A stretch of DNA of 63,835 nt from a virus. The stretch is taken from the IMG/VR virus record IMGVR_UViG_3300042922_000736, positions 1 through 63,835 of that record. The stretch is one strand, 5' to 3'. Under the pieces are notes generated by a model. It saw only the letters and a list, made by a program, of their open reading frames with translations. It ran no database searches and was not told the origin of the DNA. Position numbers and translations under genes: made by a program. The first letter of the stretch is position 1, and every line of letters starts with the position of its first letter. Below are positions 43,505-51,046 of this stretch, in pieces.

Positions 43505-44557
43505 TCAAACCCGCATCGGCATTGCGACGGCGGTCAGATCCCCGCCCGCTGTGAACAGGATTGGCGAAAGCGGATCACCGAACCGCATCTCGACTTCCGC
43601 CGCACCGAACGCGGCCAGCGTCTCGACGAGGTAGGCGCCGTTGATCCCAACGCTGAACGGCTCGCCGCTGTACTCGGCCTCGATGTCTTCGCCGGCCTCG
43701 CCGCCAGCACCGCGGGCCGTGACCGTGATGGCGCCCGGCGCAATGTCGAGCCGCACCGACTTCGACAGCGTGTCCTGCACCGTCATGGCGAGCTCGGTGG
43801 CCTTGGTAAGCCGCACCTTGTCCACCCGCACCGCCAGCGGATTGCCTTCCGGCACGACGCGGGCATAGTCCGGAAACACCCCGTCCACGAGCTTCGACGT
43901 GAGCACGACGTCGCCTGCAGAAACGCGGATCTTGGAACCCGACAGCGCCACCGTGGCCGGGCCCTTGGGCAGCGCGGCAATGGCTTTCTTGGGCACGATC
44001 GACGCCGGCACGTAAACCGACACGTCGGTCTGGCGCTTGGCCAGCTTGTGGCCGTCGGTGGCGACGGCGACCAGCCCATCGCTGGTGTGATGCAGGTACA
44101 CGCCCCGCAGATAATACCGGGTCTCCTCGTCCGACTGCGCATAGGCAACCGGCGCGACGAGCGCGGCGAAGTCCGTCTCGAATTCGGCGGTGAACTCGCC
44201 GGCGTTGAGCGCCGGATAGTCGTCGGGGCTGACCGTGGCCAGCTTGGATCTGGACCGACCGGACTTCACGACAAGCGTGTCGCCGTCGACCTGCAGCGCG
44301 ACGCTGTCGCCGCTGAGGCGCTTGACGACGTCGCCGAGGCGGATGGCGTCAACTGCGGTGCAGCCTGGCAGCATGACCTCAGCCGGAGCCTTGACGGACA
44401 TTTCCATGTCCAGGTCGGTGGCGCGCACCGTGAGCGTGTCGCCGTCGGCGGACAGGTGCACGCAAGCGAGGATCGGGATGGTGTTGCGCCGCTCGACGAC
44501 ACGCGAGACAGCCGCAAGGGCTCGCGCCAGATCGGCGCGCTGAACTGTGATGTGCAT
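43505..44557 (-). CDS. dnaN: DNA polymerase III beta-type sliding clamp
   Basis: 350 residues, close to the bacterial clamp length (about 370). Domain starts are visible: N-terminal L-A-R-A-L-A-A-V-S-R-V-V-E-R-R-N-T-I-P-I-L, the middle D-G-H-K-L-A-K, and the C-terminal V-A-M-P-M-R-V. It rings DNA and tethers the polymerase. No phage replicative polymerase was seen in the window, so it may load host Pol III onto phage DNA in place of the host clamp. Confidence 0.92.
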   Translation of the reverse strand: MHITVQRADLARALAAVSRVVERRNTIPILACVHLSADGDTLTVRATDLDMEMSVKAPAEVMLPGCTAVDAIRLGDVVKRLSGDSVALQVDGDTLVVKSGRSRSKLATVSPDDYPALNAGEFTAEFETDFAALVAPVAYAQSDEETRYYLRGVYLHHTSDGLVAVATDGHKLAKRQTDVSVYVPASIVPKKAIAALPKGPATVALSGSKIRVSAGDVVLTSKLVDGVFPDYARVVPEGNPLAVRVDKVRLTKATELAMTVQDTLSKSVRLDIAPGAITVTARGAGGEAGEDIEAEYSGEPFSVGINGAYLVETLAAFGAAEVEMRFGDPLSPILFTAGGDLTAVAMPMRV

Positions 44558-44580
44558 GGTGTGGGTCCTGTGCTGGTGGG

Positions 44581-44742
44581 CTAGCCGAAGAAATGGCCCG
44601 CGGCGGCAACAGCAACGGCGCCAACCAGCGAGAAGTAAGCGCCGATGATGACGGCAACGCCGAGCGACATCTTCATCTCGAAGAAGATCGCCGCGGCTGC
44701 GCCCATGATGATGATTGGTGCTGCTATGAGTAGTTCGCTCAT
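44581..44742 (-). CDS. small membrane protein
   Basis: 53 residues with two hydrophobic helices (L-L-I-A-A-P-I-I-I-M-G-A-A-A-A-I and G-V-A-V-I-I-G-A-Y-F). Start overlaps the previous stop by 4 bp. Function unknown. Confidence 0.5.
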   Translation of the reverse strand: MSELLIAAPIIIMGAAAAIFFEMKMSLGVAVIIGAYFSLVGAVAVAAAGHFFG

Positions 44743-45071
44743 TTCGGCTGCCCTTCCCGTACAGCGGCGAGGGTGGCGCGGGCTTTGCGGACCATGCCGG
44801 CCGTCAGCCACCATCCGTCATAGCCGACCAGCTTGTGGTCGTCGGGCCATGGCTCGTGCTCTTCTGCCCAAGCGGTTGACCGCTCTACGCGACATGCGGC
44901 AATCGCCTCCAGCGCCTCCACGAGGTTGTCGTGATTGTTGGCGGCGACGGCAGCGAACTCGAGATCCTGTTCGGATGCGGAGTTCTTGACGACGAACGGC
45001 CCCAAGCGCGCATGCATGTGTGCAGATGCGTGTCGGACATTCCACGGCGTAGGAGTGTGTTGCGGGCCCAC
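44739..45071 (-). CDS. H-T-P-x-P-W phage protein
   Basis: 110 residues. The N-terminal H-T-P-T-P-W-N-V and D-L-E-F-A-A-V-A-A-N-N-H-D-N-L-V-E-A-L-E match a very common phage protein of unknown role. A relative lies at 51926-52249 on the other arm. Confidence 0.65.
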   Translation of the reverse strand: MGPQHTPTPWNVRHASAHMHARLGPFVVKNSASEQDLEFAAVAANNHDNLVEALEAIAACRVERSTAWAEEHEPWPDDHKLVGYDGWWLTAGMVRKARATLAAVREGQPK

Positions 45072-45074
45072 CTC

Positions 45075-45389
45075 TCACCCCTCCTGCTCGGTGCTGCGGG
45101 TGCGGGCGGCGCGCTCTGCGATGAACGCTTCGGCGAACATGTACCGGGCCTTGGCGGCGGCACGTGCGGCGAGACACAGGAGCGTGTCTGTGTCGTGAGT
45201 GACCGAAAGCGGGTCGACGCCGACGAAGGTAGCCAGGGTATAAACGTTGCCGAACTCGAGGCTAGATATGTCGGCATGTACGGCGGCATAGTCCAGAAGG
45301 CTCATTCCTTCGCGTCGAGGATTGACAGGGCCGCAGCTATTGGCCGTCATGTTGGCGAACGCCGGCCCGCCGTCTTCTCTCGTGCTCAT
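45075..45389 (-). CDS. hypothetical protein
   Basis: 104 residues from ATG 45389. The start T-R-E-D-G-G-P-A-F-A and M-S-L-L-D-Y-A-A are shared with short phage proteins of unknown function. Helical alanine-rich end. Confidence 0.55.
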   Translation of the reverse strand: MSTREDGGPAFANMTANSCGPVNPRREGMSLLDYAAVHADISSLEFGNVYTLATFVGVDPLSVTHDTDTLLCLAARAAAKARYMFAEAFIAERAARTRSTEQEG

Positions 45390-45399
45390 ATCTCTCGTC

Positions 45400-45639
45400 C
45401 TACTCAGCCGCAGGAAGCGCGGCGATGAAGTTGACTGCGGCGTCCAGCGCCTCTTGCGCCGTTGCGGCTGGGAACCAGCGATAGGTGCTGGACGGCCCCC
45501 GCCGCCATTCGAGCGACACGCCCGGCACAGCACCGGCCCGAAACTCCAGGGCGGCCCTCGGCACCCGCAGTCCCTTGTCGCTCATGCGCGCTGGCAGGGC
45601 GTCGATGAGCGTCTGGATATCGGTGGCGGTTAGGGTCAC
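45400..45639 (-). CDS. hypothetical protein
   Basis: 79 residues from GTG 45639. The upstream frame is open but the GTG start overlaps the previous gene (45636-45767). No family recognised. Confidence 0.45.
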   Translation of the reverse strand: MTLTATDIQTLIDALPARMSDKGLRVPRAALEFRAGAVPGVSLEWRRGPSSTYRWFPAATAQEALDAAVNFIAALPAAE

Positions 45640-45767
45640 GGTGTGGTGGCCTTGGTGCCGGGCACGTTGCGCCCGAACCACGACATGGTCTTCAGCGCAG
45701 GCCCCATGGCCCTAGCGCTCGCCAAGCAGGCCGCGTACAGCGCGGCACGCAGTTCTTCGTCACTCAT
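45636..45767 (-). CDS. small hypothetical protein
   Basis: 43 residues, overlapping both neighbours by 4 bp (ATGA at the start, GTGA at the end). The coupling supports it as a real gene. No function known. Confidence 0.45.
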   Translation of the reverse strand: MSDEELRAALYAACLASARAMGPALKTMSWFGRNVPGTKATTP

Positions 45768-46546
45768 CGCGCCACGCGCTCCTCTTCCACCTTGAACCCC
45801 GGCACCTTCCGCAGCCCGCCACGCACCGCCTCATCGGCAAGCTGCTGTGTCGCGGCCAGCAGGCGTTCCGGCGCATAGCCCCACGCCCAATCGAGAGCCG
45901 CTTCCTGATTCACCATCTCGGCCGTCCACACGCTGCGCAGGCCGGTCTTGGTCGTGGCGGCCTTGTCGGCACGCTTCGCGACGCGCTCGATGTCCTGCGC
46001 GGCCTGGTACAGTTCCTCGGCCTTCTCGCGTTCTTCGAGATTGCCGCGGCTGGCCTGCATCGCGGCCTGTGCCGCAGCAGCCGCGTCAGCCGCTTCCTTC
46101 GCCAGTCGCTTGGCTTCGGCCCGGCGCTCGGCCTCCAGCTTGTTGCGCCACGGCGTCAGCAGCCCCTGCAGCGCCTCCTTGGCCAGCACGGCGCGGCCCG
46201 TGAGCTTCGTGGTCTTGCCGATAAGCGCGTTGTACCTGGACTGGATCTCGGCCGCGGCCTCATCCAGCGGGCGCTTCTCCTCCTTGCGCGCCTCGTCGGC
46301 GCGCTTCATGGCGTCGTTCACCATGTCGAGCAGCGCCGTCACGGCATCGGCCTGTTTCTCGTTGGCGATCGGCTCGCCGTCGGCCCAGTTCTTGGCCTCG
46401 TCGAACAGGTCTTCGATCTCTTGGCGGATGGTGTCGTAGGGAGTCGGTTCGTCCGCCGTCGGGTTGTTATGGCCAACCGCTCCCCAAGTGTCGGGCACAT
46501 GGCTCAGCTTCGGCGCGTATTTGTCTGCCACTGTCGCAACGTTCAT
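45764..46546 (-). CDS. coiled-coil phage protein (G-H-N-N-P type)
   Basis: 260 residues. The start region G-H-N-N-P-T-A-D-E and a long charged coiled coil (about 55-190) are typical of a rhizobial phage protein found next to DUF669/ATPase recombination genes. Likely an early DNA-metabolism accessory; function unknown. Confidence 0.6.
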   Translation of the reverse strand: MNVATVADKYAPKLSHVPDTWGAVGHNNPTADEPTPYDTIRQEIEDLFDEAKNWADGEPIANEKQADAVTALLDMVNDAMKRADEARKEEKRPLDEAAAEIQSRYNALIGKTTKLTGRAVLAKEALQGLLTPWRNKLEAERRAEAKRLAKEAADAAAAAQAAMQASRGNLEEREKAEELYQAAQDIERVAKRADKAATTKTGLRSVWTAEMVNQEAALDWAWGYAPERLLAATQQLADEAVRGGLRKVPGFKVEEERVAR

Positions 46547-46600
46547 CTCATCCTCCGGCGTGTGCGGGGCGGCGCTCGGCCGCCCCTTCCCCGCTAAGCG

Positions 46601-47176
46601 TCACGCAGCGCGCTTGGCGCCCCACGGGCGGCTGCCGGCTGGCTTCGCCGCTGCCGCGGGCTGTGCCGCCGCAGGACGGGCCGCGGGGCGGTTATCGTTC
46701 GCGGCGGGCTTGGGGGCCTGAGCCGGCTGAGAGTCGTCGATGCCGGGAGCCGGGATGTCGTCGGAGTCCGGGAAGTAGTACCGCTTGATCTCGGCGCGGG
46801 CCGGGTACTGGCCGTCCTTCGACGGCTTACCGAGGCCGATCTTGGCGGTGTAGGATTTGAAGTGGAGGTCCTCACTTTCTTCGACGTCGTTGACGCCGAT
46901 GGCCCGGCAGAGCGAGGCGAACTGGCGCTGTCCGATTTCCTGCGCCTGCGGGCTCGGGTTCTCGAGGTTGAAGTTTGCGAACAGCTTGCGCCCCTCGTAT
47001 TCGACGGGCTCAATGACGCGGTTCGTCACCTTCAGGATGGTGCCTCTGCCGTCCTTGGTCGGCGAGACGTCGGACGCCTCGATTTCCAGGAGATAGACGC
47101 CGTTCGGGAGTTCGGAATAGTCGTTCTGCGTCGTGTCGTGGGCGGTCGCGTCAAAGCGCTGGCCGAGAGAAGCCAT
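46601..47176 (-). CDS. DUF669 protein (probable ssDNA-binding/recombination accessory)
   Basis: 191 residues from ATG 47176. The DUF669 core (about 20-125) has L-P-N-G-V-Y-L-L-E-I, T-K-D-G-R-G-T-I-L-K-V, G-R-K-L-F-A-N-F-N-L-E-N and A-Q-E-I-G-Q-R-Q-F-A-S-L-C-R-A-I-G. DUF669 genes sit next to Sak4-like ATPases, as here, and are suspected single-strand binders. The A/P-rich tail includes A-A-N-D-N. Confidence 0.75.
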   Translation of the reverse strand: MASLGQRFDATAHDTTQNDYSELPNGVYLLEIEASDVSPTKDGRGTILKVTNRVIEPVEYEGRKLFANFNLENPSPQAQEIGQRQFASLCRAIGVNDVEESEDLHFKSYTAKIGLGKPSKDGQYPARAEIKRYYFPDSDDIPAPGIDDSQPAQAPKPAANDNRPAARPAAAQPAAAAKPAGSRPWGAKRAA

Positions 47177-47214
47177 AGGGTGTCTCCTAAGTGCTGCTGC
47201 TGTTGAGTGAGGGA

Positions 47215-48051
47215 CTACGCCGCGCGCAGAGTGTCGGCGATGCGCTGGAACTGGTCGGAGAGGTCGCGAAACGACGCGCCTACGGATAGGGTGACGTTGA
47301 GCGTGGTGGGGGTGGGCCCGACGAGCTCGAGGTTGCTCAGCAGCGGCCCGCGCGGCCAGCCAATGCCGTCGTCCCATTCGGCCTCAATGCTGCCGTCAGC
47401 CTCAATCGCGGTGATGCGACCGACCGCGCCAATACGTGAAGTATCGTGGACGTCGGGGTCGGCTCCGGTGTAGCGCACCCTATCCCCCACCTTGAACTTC
47501 GGCTTGGTCTCCGCTGCGGGCTCCGCAGCCGGGACCGGGGCGGGCTCGACGATGCGATAGGCGACGAACTGGTCGCTCCACAAGAGGGCGTCTGACGTGG
47601 CCTCCATAGGGAAGAACTCGCGGTCTTTGCGCTCCTCCAGCAGTAGCCACTGGACCTTGGCGCCAGGAGCAGGATTCCCGCCGCCGCGGTATTCGATCCA
47701 GCCGCTGGTGCCTTCCGGCACCCACGCCTCCACCTTCTCCACCGCCTCGACGGGCAGCCACGAGCCGATCTTGAGCAGCACGATGTCGCCCTTGGTGGAA
47801 TCGACCTCGGCGGTGTAGCTGCCGTCGGTGAACGGCTCGCCGGACTTCAGGCGGACGGTGTCGTTGGGGGAGACGTCGTAGGCAAGGACGTATTCGCGCC
47901 CCCACAACGGATAGTATTCGTCTTTGTCGTCGTAGACCCACACGACATCATTGTTCTGCACCTCACGCACTACGTATGTCTTGTTGGAGCTCACGTCGTG
48001 TACGTTGGCGGTCGGGCGAATCACATCACCCACTTTCACTACACTCATCAT
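47215..48051 (-). CDS. hypothetical protein with SH3-like repeats
   Basis: 278 residues. Repeated beta patterns (V-K-V-G-D-V-I-R-P and F-K-V-G-D-R-V-R-Y-T-G) suggest two or more SH3/KOW-like barrels joined by linkers. Strong ribosome site (GGAGGGG). Function unknown. Confidence 0.5.
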   Translation of the reverse strand: MMSVVKVGDVIRPTANVHDVSSNKTYVVREVQNNDVVWVYDDKDEYYPLWGREYVLAYDVSPNDTVRLKSGEPFTDGSYTAEVDSTKGDIVLLKIGSWLPVEAVEKVEAWVPEGTSGWIEYRGGGNPAPGAKVQWLLLEERKDREFFPMEATSDALLWSDQFVAYRIVEPAPVPAAEPAAETKPKFKVGDRVRYTGADPDVHDTSRIGAVGRITAIEADGSIEAEWDDGIGWPRGPLLSNLELVGPTPTTLNVTLSVGASFRDLSDQFQRIADTLRAA

Positions 48052-48058
48052 CCCCTCC

Positions 48059-48853
48059 TCACGCCGCCTTTCGGCTCGTTGCAGCGGCGTTGTCGTTGGC
48101 CGCAGGGAAATACTTGGAAAGTTCGGCGAAGCCGGCGCCCTTCACGTAGCGCAGCGAGTCCGGCATGCTGAACCTGTTCTTGGCTACGAAGCCGGCGCCC
48201 TCCACGAGGTGGATCTGGCGCTCCTTGCCGCCCTCGGCGTGCGTGACGGTCTTCTTCGGCGCGACCTCTTTTTCCTTCAGCGTCACGCGGTAGTTCATGA
48301 ATGCCACCACGTCTGCCTGCTCGCGCACCAGGGCGTTTCCGCGCTTGTGCAGCTTGATCGTGTAACGGCTGTACGGGTCGGTCGTGGGCGAGTCGAAGCG
48401 CACGATTTCCGGGTGCGCCAGCTGCACCACGGCAATGCCGGCCTGCTGCAGTTCGCCCATGGCGGCAAGAAATTCCCGCCATTCGGCGTCGGCCTCGACA
48501 TAGCCGCGGCCATAGCCGGGCTCTTCGATCGACGACACGCCAAGCCGGGCACAGGTCGCCTTCCAGATCAGCCCCTCGAGTCCATCAAGCGAGTCGATGA
48601 TGACCGTCTTGAAGTCGTGCTGCTTATCGAGCAGTTCGCCTACGACGCTCCACAGGTCGTCTAGCGACTTGATCGTGCCGGGGGTCGGCATATCGACGGC
48701 CGACGGCGGGCGCTCGCCCTCGGTGGGCAGATAGACCGGGTCGGGCCATTCAGCGGCCAGGCTGGTCTTGCCGATGCCGTCGACGCCGTACAGCACGACG
48801 ATGGGCGGCTTGGTGCTCTTGCTGGATTTCAGCGAGGAAAGGGAGATTGCCAT
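48059..48853 (-). CDS. Sak4-like RecA-fold ATPase
   Basis: 264 residues. Walker A G-V-D-G-I-G-K-T-S (23-31), Walker B T-V-I-I-D-S (about 82-87), and Q-L-A-H in sensor position. This is the single-strand annealing/recombination ATPase type found with DUF669 and exonuclease genes. It ends A-A-N-D-N plus A-A-A-T-S-R-K-A-A. Confidence 0.82.
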   Translation of the reverse strand: MAISLSSLKSSKSTKPPIVVLYGVDGIGKTSLAAEWPDPVYLPTEGERPPSAVDMPTPGTIKSLDDLWSVVGELLDKQHDFKTVIIDSLDGLEGLIWKATCARLGVSSIEEPGYGRGYVEADAEWREFLAAMGELQQAGIAVVQLAHPEIVRFDSPTTDPYSRYTIKLHKRGNALVREQADVVAFMNYRVTLKEKEVAPKKTVTHAEGGKERQIHLVEGAGFVAKNRFSMPDSLRYVKGAGFAELSKYFPAANDNAAATSRKAA

Positions 48854-48857
48854 GGGC

Positions 48858-48953
48858 TCAGTCCTCCACGTCGCTAGACGGCGTGGTCCAGAGCAGCCAG
48901 AACCACAGTCCAAGCGCGCCAATGCAGACCAGGTTGAGTGCGACTTCCCACAT
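48858..48953 (-). CDS. membrane micropeptide
   Basis: 31 residues: one hydrophobic helix (L-N-L-V-C-I-G-A-L-G-L-W-F-W-L-L-W) and an acidic end. Start overlaps the upstream stop (TGATG). Confidence 0.45.
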   Translation of the reverse strand: MWEVALNLVCIGALGLWFWLLWTTPSSDVED

Positions 48954-49177
48954 CACTGCACCGCCGTGGACGGACTCAGGGGGAAGTGGATGACGTTGGT
49001 GCCGACCGCCGAGCTCCGCAGCGCGGTCTCTGGCAGCTCGAACTGCGCCCCGTCGTAGGCACGGCGGATGGTGTAGAAGTCGTCGTATTCGGTGCGGTGC
49101 TGCTTAAGCACCGTGGCGAGGTCGCCGGTTTTCGCGATGCGCACGGCTTCGCCGAGCGCGAATCTGAATCCGCTCAT
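48953..49177 (-). CDS. hypothetical protein
   Basis: 74 residues: a short SH3-like pattern (F-A-L-G-E-A-V-R-I-A-K-T-G-D-L-A-T-V) seen in DUF2158-like phage proteins, then a variable end. Function unknown. Confidence 0.5.
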   Translation of the reverse strand: MSGFRFALGEAVRIAKTGDLATVLKQHRTEYDDFYTIRRAYDGAQFELPETALRSSAVGTNVIHFPLSPSTAVQ

Positions 49178-49200
49178 CTCAATGTCCTGCGATGTCTGGT

Positions 49201-49452
49201 CTAGGCGGCTACGCTGGGCGCAGTGGCGCGCTGCAGCACGGCGGCGGGCAGCGGGATGTCGTTGTCGGGCGGTGTCGCCCGCGCCGGCAGCACGAAGCGC
49301 TCGTCTATGTACTTGTTGTATCGGTCGCCGGTCGGCTCGGTGCCGGTGATGCGGTAGGAGTAGCAGCCGTTGGCGTACTCGGTGACCGCGGTGACGCGCC
49401 CGCGGATCGCGGCGACGACCTCGTCGCCCATGTTGTACTTCGGTTCAGTCAT
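49201..49452 (-). CDS. hypothetical protein
   Basis: 83 residues from ATG 49452. Beta-rich (Y-N-M-G-D-E-V-V-A-A-I-R-G-R-V-T-A-V) with the common phage SH3-like pattern. P-D-N-D in the C-terminal part. The frame upstream contains element C. Confidence 0.5.
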   Translation of the reverse strand: MTEPKYNMGDEVVAAIRGRVTAVTEYANGCYSYRITGTEPTGDRYNKYIDERFVLPARATPPDNDIPLPAAVLQRATAPSVAA

Positions 49453-49525
49453 ATTGCCCCTATTCGCTGGGGTGAGCGGTGCCCGAAGGCGGCGTCGGCG
49501 CCGTCGTGCGGCACCCGGTAGTGCT

Positions 49526-49593
49526 GGGTAAGTAGTGTTCCGGCGCGAAAAACGCGCGTCGAAATCGTCGAGATGTGCCGCGCTGTGCACAGG
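49526..49593 (-). repeat. dispersed intergenic element, copy C
   Basis: Third copy of the element also at 6518-6588 and 33374-33448. It begins CCTGTGCACAG on the minus strand, then ACATCT, a GCGCG-TTTTT-CGCGC hairpin and AACACTACTTACC. Confidence 0.55.
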
Positions 49594-49599
49594 TTTGGG

Positions 49600-49863
49600 C
49601 TAAACGGTGAGCTCGCCAGCCTTATACGACGCGTAGGCAAGCCAGTTCATGGCGCCGCGCCCTTCGTTGCAGGAGCGGCATGACAGTGCAAGGTTGTGAA
49701 TGCCATCAGTGCCGCCATCGGCCTTGCGTTGCAGATGCTCGATGGTTTCGGCATTCGGCGCATTTGGCCTTACCATCTGTAGTTGGCAACCGCAGTAGCA
49801 GCACATACCGCCCTGGTGCTGGCGAAGGCGCCTCCTAACGCTGCTTCGGTATTTCCTATACAT
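49600..49863 (-). CDS. HNH endonuclease, first gene of the leftward early operon
   Basis: 87 residues from ATG 49863. C-C-Y-C-G-C-Q-L, E-T-I-E-H-L-Q-R-K-A-D-G-G and N-L-A-L-S-C-R-S-C-N make a compact HNH domain. Small HNH proteins at the head of early operons may be selfish or act on host DNA. Confidence 0.75.
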   Translation of the reverse strand: MYRKYRSSVRRRLRQHQGGMCCYCGCQLQMVRPNAPNAETIEHLQRKADGGTDGIHNLALSCRSCNEGRGAMNWLAYASYKAGELTV

Positions 49864-50039
49864 CGCTACACTGCTCCATTCGCCAAGCACAATAGCGCCG
49901 CACGCGTTTCAGCGTGCGACGTCCCTTGTTTCTACGGGGGCTGCGGTAGGCACGGACGGGCTAATCTTCTGGCGGCGGTCGGTGCGTGGTTGTTCGGCAT
50001 CTCGGGGGGGTCGTCCTTGATTCCGGTTTCGATGGAACC

Positions 50040-50068
50040 GATATGCCCGACTGGAATATTCTTGTCAA
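50040..50068 (-). promoter_or_regulatory. leftward early promoter
   Basis: On the minus strand a perfect TTGACA -35 (50063-50068) is followed after 17 bp by CATATC (50040-50045). It points to the HNH-led minus-strand operon. A GAATATTC palindrome (50054-50061) lies inside the spacer, a likely operator for the adjacent HTH protein. Confidence 0.65.
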
Positions 50069-50078
50069 GCGTTATAAT
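50055..50078 (+). promoter_or_regulatory. rightward promoter for the first HTH gene (-10 only clear)
   Basis: A perfect TATAAT at 50073-50078 lies 65 bp before ATG 50143. The -35 at 17 bp (ACTGGA) is weak, as in activated or autoregulated promoters. It overlaps the leftward promoter, so one protein bound at GAATATTC could control both. Confidence 0.5.
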
Positions 50079-50142
50079 CGCCACCGGATTAGGCGACCGC
50101 GCCAAAACGTGCGATACAGCGGTACATGAGTGACGAGACCTA

Positions 50143-50661
50143 ATGATGCCTGGGAAGAAGCGAACCGCTAAGCCCCTAGGCCAGCACTTCCTGCGGGAGT
50201 GGCGCCTATGGAAGAACGACCTTAGCCAGGCCGAGGTCGGGGCCGCTATTGGCATGACGCAGGGCGGATATCAGAAAATCGAGTCGAGTGAGAACCCCTA
50301 TAGCGAAATAGTTCTCGACGCGCTTGCGAGGTTCTACGGCTGCAGCCAAGGTGACTTGCTGTCTAGGAATCCCCTGAAGGGTGGCGAAACAGCAATCGAT
50401 TGGACGTCGGCCGGCAAGCGGCTCGAGATAATCCGGCGAGCTCTCTCGCCGGATCTAGCCTCGTACCTCATAGTCGACGACGGTGACTGGTTCTCCACTA
50501 TCAACAGCTATGGCGGAGACGTCCCATCCGGCGCGGCAATAAGGATTCACGCCGCAACCGGGCTGCCGATAAGGTTCATCATATCGGGAGCGACCGACGA
50601 ACTGTCCAAGGAGCAGATGGAATCCCTGTTGTCAGCCGCGCTCAATAGCAGGCCAGACTGA
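50143..50661 (+). CDS. XRE-type HTH regulator
   Basis: 172 residues. Residues 25-68 form an HTH (L-S-Q-A-E-V-G-A-A-I-G-M-T-Q-G-G-Y-Q-K-I-E). Residues about 85-150 look like a second, degenerate copy (G-K-R-L-E-I-I-R-R-A-L ... G-A-A-I-R-I-H-A-A-T-G). It diverges from the early leftward operon and so probably represses it. Its 3' end overlaps the convergent gene at 50547-50828. Confidence 0.75.
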   Translation: MMPGKKRTAKPLGQHFLREWRLWKNDLSQAEVGAAIGMTQGGYQKIESSENPYSEIVLDALARFYGCSQGDLLSRNPLKGGETAIDWTSAGKRLEIIRRALSPDLASYLIVDDGDWFSTINSYGGDVPSGAAIRIHAATGLPIRFIISGATDELSKEQMESLLSAALNSRPD

Positions 50662-50828
50662 CATGCGGCCTGGGACAGAAGCGCCTCATATAGGGCTGAC
50701 GTTGTCCGAAGGATTCTTCGGGCCGCCGCATCGTCCGGCGGCAACATCGCGCAGATCTTAGCGGCAACCTGCCGCTCCAGGCATTCTCTCACAGCCACAC
50801 CCGGCTGCATACCCGCACTAGCAACCAT
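50547..50828 (-). CDS. hypothetical protein between the two regulators
   Basis: 93 residues from ATG 50828, with GAGGG upstream and a promoter at 50855-50882. Helical, cysteine-containing, no domain recognised. It runs convergently into the first regulator gene with a 115-bp overlap. It could be an antirepressor or Cro-like factor; that is inference from position. Confidence 0.5.
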   Translation of the reverse strand: MVASAGMQPGVAVRECLERQVAAKICAMLPPDDAAARRILRTTSALYEALLSQAACQSGLLLSAADNRDSICSLDSSSVAPDMMNLIGSPVAA

Positions 50829-50854
50829 AGCACTTTCCCTCTTTGCGTGCTCTG

Positions 50855-50906
50855 ATAATACGCTGTGGCTGGAACAAAGCAAGAACATTTTCCTAACGTA
50901 GGGAAA
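50855..50906 (-). promoter_or_regulatory. minus-strand promoter with operator-like palindromes
   Basis: TATTAT -10 (50855-50860) and TTGCTT -35 (50877-50882) with 16-bp spacing on the minus strand. Just upstream, 50889-50906 is a symmetrical TTTCC-n8-GGAAA, overlapped by a second GGAAA/TTTCC pair to 50913. Likely operator for the nearby HTH proteins. Confidence 0.5.
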
Positions 50907-51046
50907 GTTTTCCGCAACCAGTGTGGGGCTGACGGGGCTTCCGTTCTTTGTGAGGTAATGTCCGCGCAATCGGACGCGCCTAGCATGTGAACGCTAGCGC
51001 ATAAAATTTTGTTTATCAACGTACGTATTTTGTCGGACTTAGAATA

